Shown here: one piece after another, positions 43,184 to 53,816 of the stretch
Numbering within the stretch: the stretch's first letter is position 1
Layout: each line of letters opens with the position of its first letter
NCBI RefSeq assembly: GCF_046630445.1
Contig: NC_092343.1
Location: forward strand, 135,649,501-135,713,500
DNA length: 64,000 nucleotides
Source of the DNA: Rutidosis leptorrhynchoides
Taxonomy: Eukaryota > Streptophyta > Magnoliopsida > Asterales > Asteraceae
Reading direction: 5' to 3'
Program-made: the position numbers and the translations under genes
Notes under the pieces: model-generated
Seen by the model: only the letters and a program-made list of their open reading frames with translations
What the model was told of the DNA's origin: nothing
Databases searched by the model: none

Positions 43184-43350
43184 GTCGCGATTCGCGACAC
43201 CCTGTCGCGTTTCGCGACGCTTTGGAACGCGACACCACCACCTGAGACGCGACAAGTTGATCAGAAGCCCCCTTTTTGTAGCCGTCGCATTTTGGTCAAT
43301 CCTGTCGCGATCCGCGACCTCCTCAGACGCGACAAACATGCTTGAAACGC
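43184..43350. repeat. TCGCGA palindrome cluster (E10 3' LTR)
   Basis: GTCGCGATTCGCGAC (43184-43198), GTCGCGTTTCGCGAC just after, then GTCGCGATCCGCGAC and several ACGCGACA half-sites. The right LTR has the same cluster at about 49289-49460. Confidence 0.9.
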
Positions 43351-43497
43351 GATGATGTACCTGATGCATCCCAATTTCACTTTTAAATACCTTCAAAGTC
43401 AAACGCGGTCAACCCAATACGTCTAAATGATTAAGTTATCATTCTTGGACATCAAATGACGTCACAAACGTCGTGTTTAGGAAAACGGGGTGTTACC

Positions 43498-43516
43498 ACT
43501 CTCCCCCACTTAATTT
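43498..43516 (-). promoter_or_regulatory. E10 polypurine tract
   Basis: Minus strand TTAAGTGGGGGAGAGTG directly before the 3' LTR; the same tract precedes the E12 3' LTR. Confidence 0.8.
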
Positions 43517-44355
43517 CGATCACGTCCTCGTGATCCTTACCGCTTAACCGATCCGAACCCACACACTATGGTTCTCAATGATCGTGTCAATCCGACTTCC
43601 ATCACATTACACCTTAACCCAAGGACTAATCCATTAACTAAGGTACACACTTGCATGCTTTCCGAGCCGTGCATTACACGCAACCACCGAAATTTACAAC
43701 AGTCGCTTAGAATACGCGAAACCGCCACGTACTCTTCCACTTCCTCAAGGCAATTCTTCTCAACGAGTCACCATTAACAACTAAATCATCACCCGCGATT
43801 CATCAAATCCACAATCCGAGCACTAAAACCATGCTCATTCCCTTGCATCGGGAAAACTCAACCAATCTCGAATCGAGATATCAAATCCTAGCGTACCATA
43901 CCAAGTACATCGCTAGTAACAACCACCAACCGAGATAAGGTCAACCATCAAACCGAAGAAGACCTAAATAAAACGAATCCTTATGGATTACACTTAATAC
44001 TAAACATCCCTTGTAGTGCGCAATACGACCAATACGCAACTACCGTAACATCATAACAAACGGTTAAAACCGATAGCGCCCAAAACGATCATGGCAACGC
44101 TAGATCCCAAGGTGTACAAAATCGACTATCGTCACACCCGTAACAACACGTGAGCGAAACACGGCTATCGCATCACTAATCATACAACATGGTCCTCACG
44201 ACCCCACCATCGATGTATAAACAACTGATAGTTCAAACAACATCCGTTAGTGTACAACGACATATAACACTAACTCATGGACAACGCATATCCAATCGCA
44301 CACGGAGATGGTACTCGAATTTCCCATCGGTGCTCACACATTCAACAACACGAAG

Positions 44356-44667
44356 GCTAGCCGAAAACACACGCGCCTTAGTGAATCCGAACTACACGCG
44401 ACTCACTACCTTCACCACAACAACAATCGGGAATGGCCGAGCTACACGCGCCTTAGTGAATCCGAACTACACGAGAGTCACTATCCCAAAGGAATGACCG
44501 AACTACACGAGTCATTTGTGAATCCGAACTACACGAGACTCACTCCTCAATACAATGACCGAAACCACACGAGTCATTTGTGAATCCGAACTACACGCGA
44601 CTCACTTCCACAATAAGATGACCGAAACCACACGCGTCATCGTGAATCCGAAACCACACGCGATCCA
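44356..44667. repeat. Constant-loop hairpin array (E10 interior)
   Basis: About nine units with the same loops as the LTR array, for example AATGAC-CGAACTACACGA-GTCATT, GATGAC-CGAAACCACACGC-GTCATC and AAGGC...GCCTT, alternating with GTGAATC/GACTCAC-type stems that have one mismatch. Confidence 0.88.
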
Positions 44668-44672
44668 CTACC

Positions 44673-44920
44673 ATGATGAAGTCAGCGGACCCGAAGATCA
44701 TGCTTCACCAATCTCAACACCGGATGAAGTCAGCGGACTCCGAAAGTCATGCTTCACCGATATAACACCTTGCTCATGATGAAGTCAGCGGACCCCGAAG
44801 GTCATGCTCCACCAACAGCATACTCCCATGATGAAGTCAGCGGACCCTAAAGGTCATGCTTCATCAATCACCAATACCATGATGAAGTCAGCGGACCCCG
44901 AAGGTCATGCTTCATCAATC
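44673..44920. repeat. GATGAAGTCAGCGGACC hairpin repeats (E10 interior)
   Basis: Five copies of a ~35-bp core about every 50 bp. The best copies have outer arms TGATGAAG/CTTCATCA and inner arms GACC/GGTC. E12 has four copies at 58063-58260 in the opposite orientation. Confidence 0.9.
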
Positions 44921-46023
44921 AACGCCCTTTTTGGCCTCGAACGACGAGTAGCGTAACATCGCGCTCTGCTACGCCATAGTGGATCCTAACGGATACCACT
45001 AACCATTCACACTCGAGCAAGAACCACCTATATCAAACATAGGCACAAAACAATAATTCTCTAGAAGAGAATCCGACACACGCCTCCCTTAACCGAAGGA
45101 TTTCACCTTGCTCGCCAAACACGTCCATTATCTCTCAACGAGATTTACCGCATTACCACCTCGGTGATAATTCAAATCCAAACCATAAGTACAATTTATC
45201 CGAAATTGTACTCTACCACAAATCGACCAAAACTAGGTCTCGATAACATTTTCCGGATCTACCAAAAGCATCATCCGAAATCTCACACTAAAACTTCCTC
45301 GGGCGGAAGTGTAACTCCCCCACTTGCAACTACGTTTCAATATCACAACTTGTACAACCGTACAATGCTACTGAAGGTAGACTTCACCAACAATTGGGTT
45401 CACACGACCCATCACCATATCTTGCTCCAACCTTGAGCATACGAAGGATTTTAATCTATCCTTAAACACTTCGAACGAAAAGTGTACTACAAATTACACA
45501 AACCATACCTTCACAATCATCCAATTGTTTTAGTTTGTCAAATTCTCACCTAGTCACTCATGTACCTACGGGTTTCACTTCGGTACCCTAGTACAATGTA
45601 ACCATAACATAATCGGAGTCGAACACCACGCTAGTAGGTATGAAAGAGGCACCTAATGTCACGTCATGTAAACTCCATTACCATCCTACATCGAGATCCA
45701 AAACACTCGATCTCAAGGGTTTCATCCCACCTGCCGAACCTCATGGTTCATCATAATCAACACACAAGCGAACACGCGCTTAACAATCGAACACCAAAAC
45801 CCATTTCCATGGCTTGGTAAAAACATTTCCCAAATACTAAGGAATGCTTGGTTGCACCAAGTCTTACGCCCTTCACCCGACAATCAAATGTCACCATAGG
45901 GTACTTCCATTAGGAACGTCACCCATAACAGTAATATGCACAACACAAGGCATTTAATCAACTCAACTTCAAACGGCACTTAATAAATAATCAAAGGACA
46001 TATTTATTAAAACGAAACGTACC

Positions 46024-46965
46024 TTAACGTCTCCTTACCGCACCCGTCCCCGCTAACTTAGGACATTCCGACTTACGATGTCCTTCCTCTTGGCAAATGA
46101 AACACACCGTGCCTTCACCCTTTGGTACCGAACATTCCCACGACTGGTGACCCCTCACGCCACAATTGTAACACCTAGGCGCACTAGATTCCGACATACT
46201 CGTCCGCGTACCACCCGTGCTCACACTCGGACCCTTAGTCCTCTTACTTGGAGCACCATACGAAATAACCCTTCTCTCACTTGAAGGTTCACCAATCTTC
46301 GATCGCGAATATGACTCAAAACCTCTAGCCACCGCGAATAACTCCGCAAACGACTTCGCGTAACCCCGGCTAATTTTATTCTTCAAGTCATCACTCAAAG
46401 TTCTATAGAAATCCTCCATCAACAATCGATCATTCCCTAAATACTCTGGGCAAAAACGAGCCTTCGCTATAAAAGTCGTCTTGAGAGTATTCAAATCCAT
46501 AGAACCCTGTTGCAAATTTCGCAACTCACTACGCAATTCCGACAAGTCGGCCGAAGTTCGGAACTCCTCAAAGAATTCCTTCTTAAAATCGTCCCACGAT
46601 AGCGCCATAAACGGCTCACCACCGACAAGATCAATCTTACCATCCAACCAATCCTTCGCCCTACCCCGCAATAAACTAGTAGCGAGTCTTGTCTTTTTCT
46701 CGGGAGGGCATTTAATAGTACGAAAACACCCTTCAACATCTGAGATCCAAGTTGTGCTTACCAAAGGATTCGGTTTCCCGTCATACATCGGAGGTTTAGT
46801 CCTCATGAAGCTCTTAAGACAATGCTCCATTTCTCCGCCATTTCGAAATTCGGAATACTTCCTATCCATTTCTTCTCAAAACGCACTCATTTACTCCGCA
46901 ACGGTGGCCGCAACTCTAGCGTTAAACTCCAAATCGTTCGTCTCGATTCCACTTCCCGTCGCCAT
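46024..46965 (-). pseudogene. E10 Gag with two zinc knuckles (two N-terminal stops)
   Basis: By comparison with E12 the start is ATG 46965 (MATGSGIETND-type start). Two stops follow near 46885-46900 (TAA and TGA where E12 has CAA-like and CGA codons). From Met 46869 the frame is open for 281 residues: the gag core (KPPMYDGKPNPLVSTTWISD, VEGCFRTI, FFEEFRTSADLSELRSELRN, FCPEYLGNDRLLMEDFYRTL) and knuckles CYNCGVRGHQSWEC and CFICQEEGHRKSEC, ending at a stop at 46024. No protease follows. Both N-terminal stops fit C-to-T changes. Confidence 0.85.
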
Positions 46966-47370
46966 TCTAAGGAAATGCAAAAGCGATTAGACCATGAACG
47001 TATAAAACCGCACGCACAACACCGTCCCATCTTGCTAAATACTCGTCGTACATCACTTGTTAGACACGATTTGCACCCGTAATAAGGTTTGCAAGTCCTT
47101 ATTATGCACACACGCCGTATCAACTTGTTAGTACAATGACCGCCTCGCTCGATGATATAAACCAACACAACATAAATATTCTACGCGACATAAGCACACG
47201 CAAGAATAGTGTCACTACACAAGCCAAAATCCTAGTTAGTTCACCTACATGCTAAGGCACTAACCAAGTCCCCGTCCGACCCGTTCACCTACAAGTCCCG
47301 CAACAATTAAGCACACATAAAAGTCTAAGTCTAGGCACCTATCTCAAGTCGCCTAAATCCCTTAGACCAT

Positions 47371-47382
47371 GCTCTGATACCA
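47371..47382 (-). promoter_or_regulatory. E10 primer-binding site (tRNA-Met)
   Basis: Minus strand TGGTATCAGAGC, two bases from the LTR end. Confidence 0.92.
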
Positions 47383-47384
47383 CT

Positions 47385-49603
47385 TGTAACAACCCAACCC
47401 GTATTAAAACCGACCCATAAATTTTTTTCCTTTTAATACGCTTTAAATAACACTTTAGGTCCCAATTGTGTTTCCATAATCATCTTTAATACAATAGAAG
47501 GTTTAATAAACCTTAAAACATTTAATACATTGATTAATTTTCCAAACGGACATACACGACCCGACTAGTTTAGTTTCCAACCAAAACCGAGCATGGTGAT
47601 TTGGGACTATGCTACCCAAATCCTAATCGTATACAAAAGCAAGATCTTCTAAGCAACCTAGCTAAGATCTCTAATCCCCAAGCTTACCCGAGCCGCCAAG
47701 CATGCGAAACTATAAAAATATCAACAACGAGAGGGTAAGATAACGCTTAGTGAATGATAATATACTACATACATATATATATATAAAATGGACACGCCAC
47801 ATAAAATAAATACTGCATACCAAACATCCAAGCATAAAGGCAAGATAGTCTAGGCATACCGTACGAACACTAAGCACGAGCTAAAGATACATCAATATAA
47901 TATAAGTTCACCAACGACGATGTGAACAACGCCAAATAGCTACACCCGGAGGGTTAGCCACAACACAACAATACATTAATATATAATACAATAAAGAAAT
48001 GCCCAAGGTTAACCCCTTAACCCGATACTGAGAACTGAATACCACAATGAAGATTGGCCGAACTACACGAGCCTTAGTAATCCGAAACCACACGAGATTA
48101 CTACCTCAATAAGATGACCGAACTACACGAGTCACCATGAATCCGAACTACACGAGATTCATTTCCACAATACAATAAGATGACCGAAACCACACGCGTC
48201 ATCGTGAATCCGAATACACACGCGATGCATTTCTCAACATCAAACCCTTCGCCATTGGGGTTATATCATCCACATCACAACCACGTGTGATAATGTACAC
48301 GCGAACGTGTACTTCACCAAAGGTAGTCAACCAAAACGCACAACCGTGCCAATTAGACTCATACAAAAGTCCATCAATCCACCTACATGTGAAGTGAGCT
48401 CTATACCGAGAATCACTTCACCCGACCCGCACCCATCCTACACATACATATGCACATAAGATATTAACACTCACCTTGTCGCCTTGATGAATGCTTCCAA
48501 GAAATCCGCAACTCGTCAATGGAAAGTACCTATTCCATTATCACAAATTCAACAACACACTTAGATTGGATTTACAAACCAACCCAATTTGACACTTAGT
48601 GCAAATTCGACCCAAATGCATTTCCAAGTACAAACCGCGCCCAAACTAACCAATAATCACTAACACAAGTGAAAATGGTCCTAATATGCCAATTAAACTC
48701 GAACACAAGTGTTAAACACGTGTCTCACCCATTTTGACACCAAAACCCTAATTTTGACCCATTTCAAAATTAGTTAACCAAAATACACTCAAAGTGGTTC
48801 CAACACTTTTATAATCACTAATACTAGTGATTACACACTACATACAAGCCTTAAAGATGGTTAAATCATTAACCAACCCAAAACCCGCCAAATATCAAAA
48901 TAACAAGTTTCCATAAACCCTCTTCATCATCTAAATGGGTTTTACAACTAACAAATCTCAAAACCCTAACTTTGAATCTCAAATCAAACAATGAAACTCG
49001 GAGTTAGAACTTAGCAATACCACCAAAAGGATGCCGTTGACGAGATGAACAACTTTAACACTTGAGGTTTAACCCGAATCAACCTTCTTCTCCTCCAATT
49101 GGAGCTTTCTCTTACTAAAATGGGTTTCTCACTCTAGGGTTTGATGAAGGAGGTGAAGTATGTAAGAAATGAGATTGGGATCAGGTTTGGAACTGATCCA
49201 TAGCATATATCCCGGTTTTGAAGTGAAAAGCCACATATACCCCCATTTTAAACCCAAAAACGAGCACAATTTAGTCTTTCAACATGCCTGTCGCGATTCG
49301 CGACACCCTGTCGCGTTTCGCGACGCTTTGGAACGCGACACCACCACCTGAGACGCGACAAGTTGATCAGAAGCCCCCTTTTTGTAGCCATCATGTTTTG
49401 GTCAATCCTGTCGCGATCCGCGACCTCCTCAGACGCGACAAACATGCTTGAAACGCGATGATGTACCTGATGCATCCCAATTACACTTTTAAATACCTTC
49501 AAAGTCAAACGTGGTCAACCCAATACGTCTAAATGATTAAGTTATCATTCTTGGACATCAAATGACGTCACAAACGTCGTGTTTAGGAAAGCGGGGTGTT
49601 ACA
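47385..49603 (-). repeat. E10 5' LTR (2,219 bp)
   Basis: Begins (minus strand) TGTAACACCCCGC at 49603 and ends GGGTTGTTACA at 47385. It is nearly the same as the 3' LTR, with scattered substitutions, one of which removes the GT of the putative intron donor at 49015. The hairpin array is at about 48056-48232. Confidence 0.93.
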
Positions 49604-49659
49604 TCAACCAGGATCATTCTTACTCATCATATCACCTTTGATGAGACTTCGTTTCCCTT
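49604..49659 (+). pseudogene. E7 copia fragment after E10
   Basis: After one TCAAC copy the copia frame continues RIILTHHITFDETSFPF, the block that follows the integrase C-terminus in copia elements, and is then cut by the E11 LTR at 49660. Confidence 0.75.
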
Positions 49660-50458
49660 TGATGAGACATATTCACTAAAGGCCTTAATGATGCGCATAG
49701 CTTCACATCTATTTGCGCAATATCAGATTAGCACACATCACCCTATATAATCGCGCAGGATCATATCCATACGCTGGCTAACGCGTCATCTAATCATGCT
49801 TTGATAATATCCTCACAAACATTGGCCACACAGTTTAAACATGGCACCATATTTAGGGCACGGATAAGGCTAGAAATGTACTATGGAGACACTAAAGAAG
49901 AAAGGACACCTGCAGCAGCACGATACCATCCTGACATTATAGGACGGCCAAAAAAGGACATTAGGGTATAAAGGAGACAGCACTAAGATAATGGCAGTAC
50001 TTTTACAGCTTTTGGAATAAAAGGACAAAGGTAATATAACGTGGCACTGACATATCCTTTTGTTCCCTTACGTGGCACTATAGGACAAAAGCTCACAGGT
50101 ATAAATAGAAGTAACTTAAACGAGAACAAAATACACTACTCTGGAATTACATTCTGTTTTACAAACAAAACACCCTCAATCATACTCCAGCTAACCCGCG
50201 TAACCGAAACAACTCTCTCAAACACTCAGCGATTTCAGGTAGCGTACACGACGTAAATCCTAACATCACCCTTGGGCCATCAACTTCGGTTAACCCGAAT
50301 GATGGTGGGTTACGTTTAAGCACCCGTGAGATTATCATCTCGTATGAGGGTTATTCACGGTGCTCTGAACCGGAGAGTTAAACTCAAAAACCCTTAAATC
50401 CCCCTTTATTGTTGATCTAGCATTAACCGAACCCCTTAGACCATTTTATGCTTGATCA
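49660..50458 (+). repeat. E11 5' LTR (~799 bp)
   Basis: Starts TGATGAGACATATTCAC where the copia frame breaks, and ends TTATGCTTGATCA two bases before the primer-binding site. TATA box TATAAATAG is at 50100-50108. The start is judged from the broken copia frame; the second LTR is not in the window. Confidence 0.65.
50100..50108 (+). promoter_or_regulatory. E11 LTR TATA box
   Basis: TATAAATAG in context CAGGTATAAATAGAAG, a strong plant TATA box. Confidence 0.7.
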
Positions 50459-50460
50459 AA

Positions 50461-50478
50461 TGGCACCATTCGTGGGAC
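50461..50478 (+). promoter_or_regulatory. E11 primer-binding site (not tRNA-Met)
   Basis: TGGCACCATTCGTGGGAC, close to the TGGCGCCGTCTGTGGGA type sequence found after the 5' LTR in Tat-lineage Ty3 elements. Confidence 0.65.
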
Positions 50479-50740
50479 TCTAAGTTAAAAGGTTTTATTA
50501 AAATCTTTTTTCCTTAAAGTTCTTTAATTTAAACGTTTCTTTTTGTATGTGTGTTTCAGCCCCAGGTAACTTTAAGCGTATCGCGAAGAAATGATGAGCT
50601 AACCGGAGGCTTCAAAGGCAGTTCTAGCACATCCGCAATCACCGTGCGTATCCAAACCTGCGAGTACACAGGCGAGCAGCGGCACAAGTGAAATACCGAC
50701 AAGAACCATCCTTCCTCCCTCACCAGACACTCTTATTTAG

Positions 50741-51715
50741 GGTTTTAAAACCCCAGAAACTACGCGACTTATACCATGGGCGAAGAACACCACAGATGTC
50801 GGAACCATTCCCATCTATGTTGGCGCGTCTGGGTCCTCTACGCATGGTACTAATTCTGAGTTCTCAAGTATCGAATTGCGCACACCCGCTACACCCGCTA
50901 GTGCGATAGAAGATTTGCAAAAAATGGGCTTTGACATGCAAGAGTTGAACATTCAAAGCACTCAACTGAACTCGGGGTTGTATCAGACAGTGGCGCTAGC
51001 AAAACCACGCCTAACCCCAACAGTCTACGTCTCCCAGCAGGCACCTCTCAACGCAGTATCAAACTCTGCGCCAAGCACTCAAACACTTGATGAGCGTGCC
51101 CAAAACCAAGCTAACTTGATCTACTCGCTTATGAAAGTTGCACCAGATGATATGGTTGAAGACTTTAAGCAACTAGAAAATTCAGAGCTCATGATTAAAA
51201 ACTTGTTCGCATGCATGAAGGGCGTCAGTGTTAAGCCTAACTTTGAGACTGAACCCACTTATGAAAAGTTTGCTTCTCACATACTTAACTATATTTCCCC
51301 TACCTTGCCCACGATCCCACTCACGTTAGGATACTACGATGGACTTTCAGATCCTGATGATTTCGTGCAGAAATATGAGGGTATTGCTCGCAATCAAAGG
51401 TGGGCTGATGAAACAAAATGCTTACAATTTCCTCCCCTTCTCGAGGGAATAGCGCGTCAATGGTTTAACAACCTACCCACACCGCTCATCATCTCTTACC
51501 GAGATTTGAGAGAACGCTTCTTGCTCAATTTTCACAACATGAGAGCATCCAGAAGGAAAAAAACTATCATAATAAATCTCAGCAATTCGCCTATGTTTCT
51601 TTTATTTTCCAAGATATTATCTGCGAAAATATTTGTGCCATATATAATGCAAAGTAGCTCCTTAACTTGGACTGGTGCGTACGGTCGCGGATACCCAACG
51701 CACTCCTGCCTTTGA
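50741..51715 (+). pseudogene. E11 Gag remnant
   Basis: Open in one frame from after a TAG (50738-50740) to 51715, with no Met start. Recognisable gag: YYDGLSDPDDFVQKYEGIAR, QRWADETKCLQFPPLLEGIA, RQWFNNLPTPLIISYRDLRE and RFLLNFHNMRAS, the retrotransposon-gag core of Tat-like elements. Sequence after about 51560 no longer resembles gag. The N-terminal part is a Ser/Pro/Thr-rich leader. No zinc knuckle or protease follows. Confidence 0.72.
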
Positions 51716-52267
51716 AGGGGTATTTTCTCCAACCCCCGCGCGGCAAAAGCATGTTTGGCAACAAGCTATATTTTTTTACCGGAAGGTGACGGACATTGGT
51801 TTGTCCTAGCCACACCCGAGCAGAATATGAGATCTGCAAGTCATGACTATAAGTGATAGGGTTGGTCACCCTCGACCTCAATCCTAAGTGTTGGCGCACT
51901 TAGAAGACTCTCGATGTGCAGATATTAGGGTGCGTGATTTAAGTCTATGTTGTGTGCACAACAACATATATGATAATTCACGCGCTGACATGCCTTGAGT
52001 ATGATATACAATTAACAAACTTAACTTGTTTAAGCCACACACATAACGTGCTATAAACGATTAAGTCAATATGCGCACAATTGGTGTCACCACAATTTGC
52101 AAACACAAGTCTAAACCCGGTGTCATGCATGCACAATATTTAAATACAAGTAATAAATGTAATAACGCGAGCAGGAAGAAACATTACTTATAAGAACAAT
52201 ATGCTTCATTTCATCAAACGTTCATTACAAAAAGCGCAGTGCGCGTACAATACATAAACATAAAAGG
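51716..52267. other. E11 spacer between gag remnant and antisense gene
   Basis: No coding frame recognised on either strand. This is where pol would be expected. Confidence 0.55.
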
Positions 52268-53121
52268 CTACAAGACAACATTTAGTAACTGTTCAGCGGT
52301 AGCATTAGTGTTCTGCGTCATAGCAACAAAATTGGGCACATCAACATGCTCTAACGTGAGTACTACGGCTTTTTCCTCCGCGACAGCATCTGAAGGCATC
52401 CTGTCGGCCACATAAGGTGGCGGAACAGCAGGAAGTGGAACATGCTTCCTCAAAAACCTCCAGAACCTGCACCTCTGGGCCGCCTTCATTTCATTCGCAG
52501 CCCTGTTATATACATCGTTCATGGCAAGTAAATTGCAAGCACGCGTAATCAACCCGGAAAGCCCAAGTTTCAAAGTGAAGTATTGGTCCCAAGCGTACTT
52601 ACGCAACTTATCCAGTTCCTTGAGCTGCGCGAAATGTTGCTCAGCAGCTTTGCTTAGATCAACGTTGGCGGTTTTTAGTTGATCCCTCTCCGCCTTGACC
52701 AACTCGAGTTCCTTGGAAAGCGTCTCTTTCTCAGAAGACGCTTGAACAACTGCCGCCTCTGCGCTAGCACGCACATCATGTGCCGCCTTCACCTCATCGT
52801 GAAGCTTGTTGAGGCGTTCGCACGCCTCTTGCACGCTCAAGGCCTCCTGCCTCGAGTTGTACTCCACCTTCAGCAGCGCATACTTATCTTGAATCCGGGA
52901 GGCCTCATGAAAAAATGTGGTGAGCGTTGTCTGCACATTCATGTACAGATCTGCCTCTGGATTCTCCATTTTGAACAACTTCATCGTCCTCGTAGGAGTA
53001 TAGTCCATCAAAAACATCAGCTAGGTCATGACAGCTCCATATGGAACCTCCAAAAACTCCACCGGCTTATTAAACTGCAAAAAGACGTCCTGAGGAGAGC
53101 GGTGTGCGCTCTCATCACCCT
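52268..53121 (-). pseudogene. E11 antisense gene, exon 3 (coiled-coil C-terminus)
   Basis: After the acceptor ATTGTGCAG (53122) the frame reads GDESAHRSPQDVFLQFNKPV, a TAG at 53021-53023, then 249 residues with a long coiled coil (residues ~45-150: heptads with ERLNKLHDEVKAAHD, ASSEKETLSKELELVKAERD, LSKAAEQHFAQLKELDKLRK) and a Pro/Ala-rich tail to a stop at 52268. It continues exons 1 and 2 (61662-62834) in phase. Long coiled coils at the C-terminus are typical of the proteins annotated as putative gypsy-type transposase (PF04195), which in fact are the antisense ORF of Tat elements. Confidence 0.75.
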
Positions 53122-53196
53122 CTGCACAATATAGAAAAGATGAAGTCAAGCGTTAGTAAACCGGACAACAAGTTGAAATAACAATGAGTTGTGAGA

Positions 53197-53201
53197 TGAA
53201 G
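53197..53201. repeat. E12 target-site duplication, left copy (TGAAG)
   Basis: TGAAG here and at 61648-61652. Confidence 0.92.
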
Positions 53202-53816
53202 TGTAAGACCCAAATATTTATTGTACATAATGTATTTATGGTGTACGATGCGTGTATGAAGTGTACGTGTGCTTGCTCGAACGTCGAAGGAAACTTGACA
53301 TTGTCTGAAGTGACAAGGTGTGTACATATCTTTTCAACCCCAAATAAAGTTTGTGTTGATGTTTCAAAACCTTACCATTGGAAAGGAAATCTAATTACGT
53401 TTCCAACGATATTTGATTCATCGAAAACGGAGTTACGGTCGAAAAGTTATGGCCAAAACAAGTTGCTGAAACCTGTTTTGGGCTCGACCACAATTTCCAG
53501 TTGTTTGGAGCGGCACTCCACCTTTTGGCGCGGCGCGCCGATTGTTGCTGAGACAATTTTCAGCCTTTTTAAAAGGTTTAAATGAGGGGTACTTTGGTCT
53601 TTTCATTTAGGGTCGGTTTAGGGTCACCAAAACTGATCTAGAACTCCATTGGAGCTCATTTCTCACCCACACAAACACTCTCATCAAACCCTAGTGAGAG
53701 AAACCCACTTTTAGTGAGAGAGAGAGCTTGATTTAGAGAATAAGGAGTTGGATTCTCACCAAAGCTCGGGTTTTAAAGTTGCTCTACTCGTCAACGACAT
53801 CATTTTGGTGGTATTG

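Larger units (their letters stand above)
41280..43497 (-). repeat. E10 3' LTR (2,218 bp)
   Basis: In element orientation it begins at 43497 with GGTAACACCCCG (first base T changed to G) and ends at 41280 with GGGTTGGGTTGTTACA. It contains CpG palindromes (43184-43350), a possible intron (42908-41605) and a hairpin array (41951-42125, extended to 42318). Confidence 0.93.
43517..46023 (-). other. E10 noncoding interior
   Basis: No pol domain is recognisable on either strand. It contains a hairpin array (44356-44667), a 35-bp hairpin repeat (44673-44920) and sequence collinear with E12 57061-59197 in the opposite orientation. Confidence 0.7.
41280..49603 (-). mobile_element. E10: gag-only Ty3-type LTR retrotransposon
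   Basis: LTRs 41280-43497 and 47385-49603, TCAAC duplication (41275-41279 and 49604-49608), primer-binding site beside the right LTR and purine tract beside the left one, so the element reads leftwards. The interior codes only for Gag; the rest is noncoding and repeat-rich. It is related to E12 in gag, interior repeats and LTR organisation, but with divergent LTR sequence. Confidence 0.93.

Noticed and set aside
44356-44920. Regularly spaced repeats that could be taken for a CRISPR array
   Set aside because: Plant nuclear DNA, no spacers of constant length, no cas genes; units are imperfect hairpins within a retrotransposon.
52679-53134. 151-codon frame on the plus strand
   Set aside because: Opposite the coiled-coil exon of the E11 antisense gene, which has the recognisable features.
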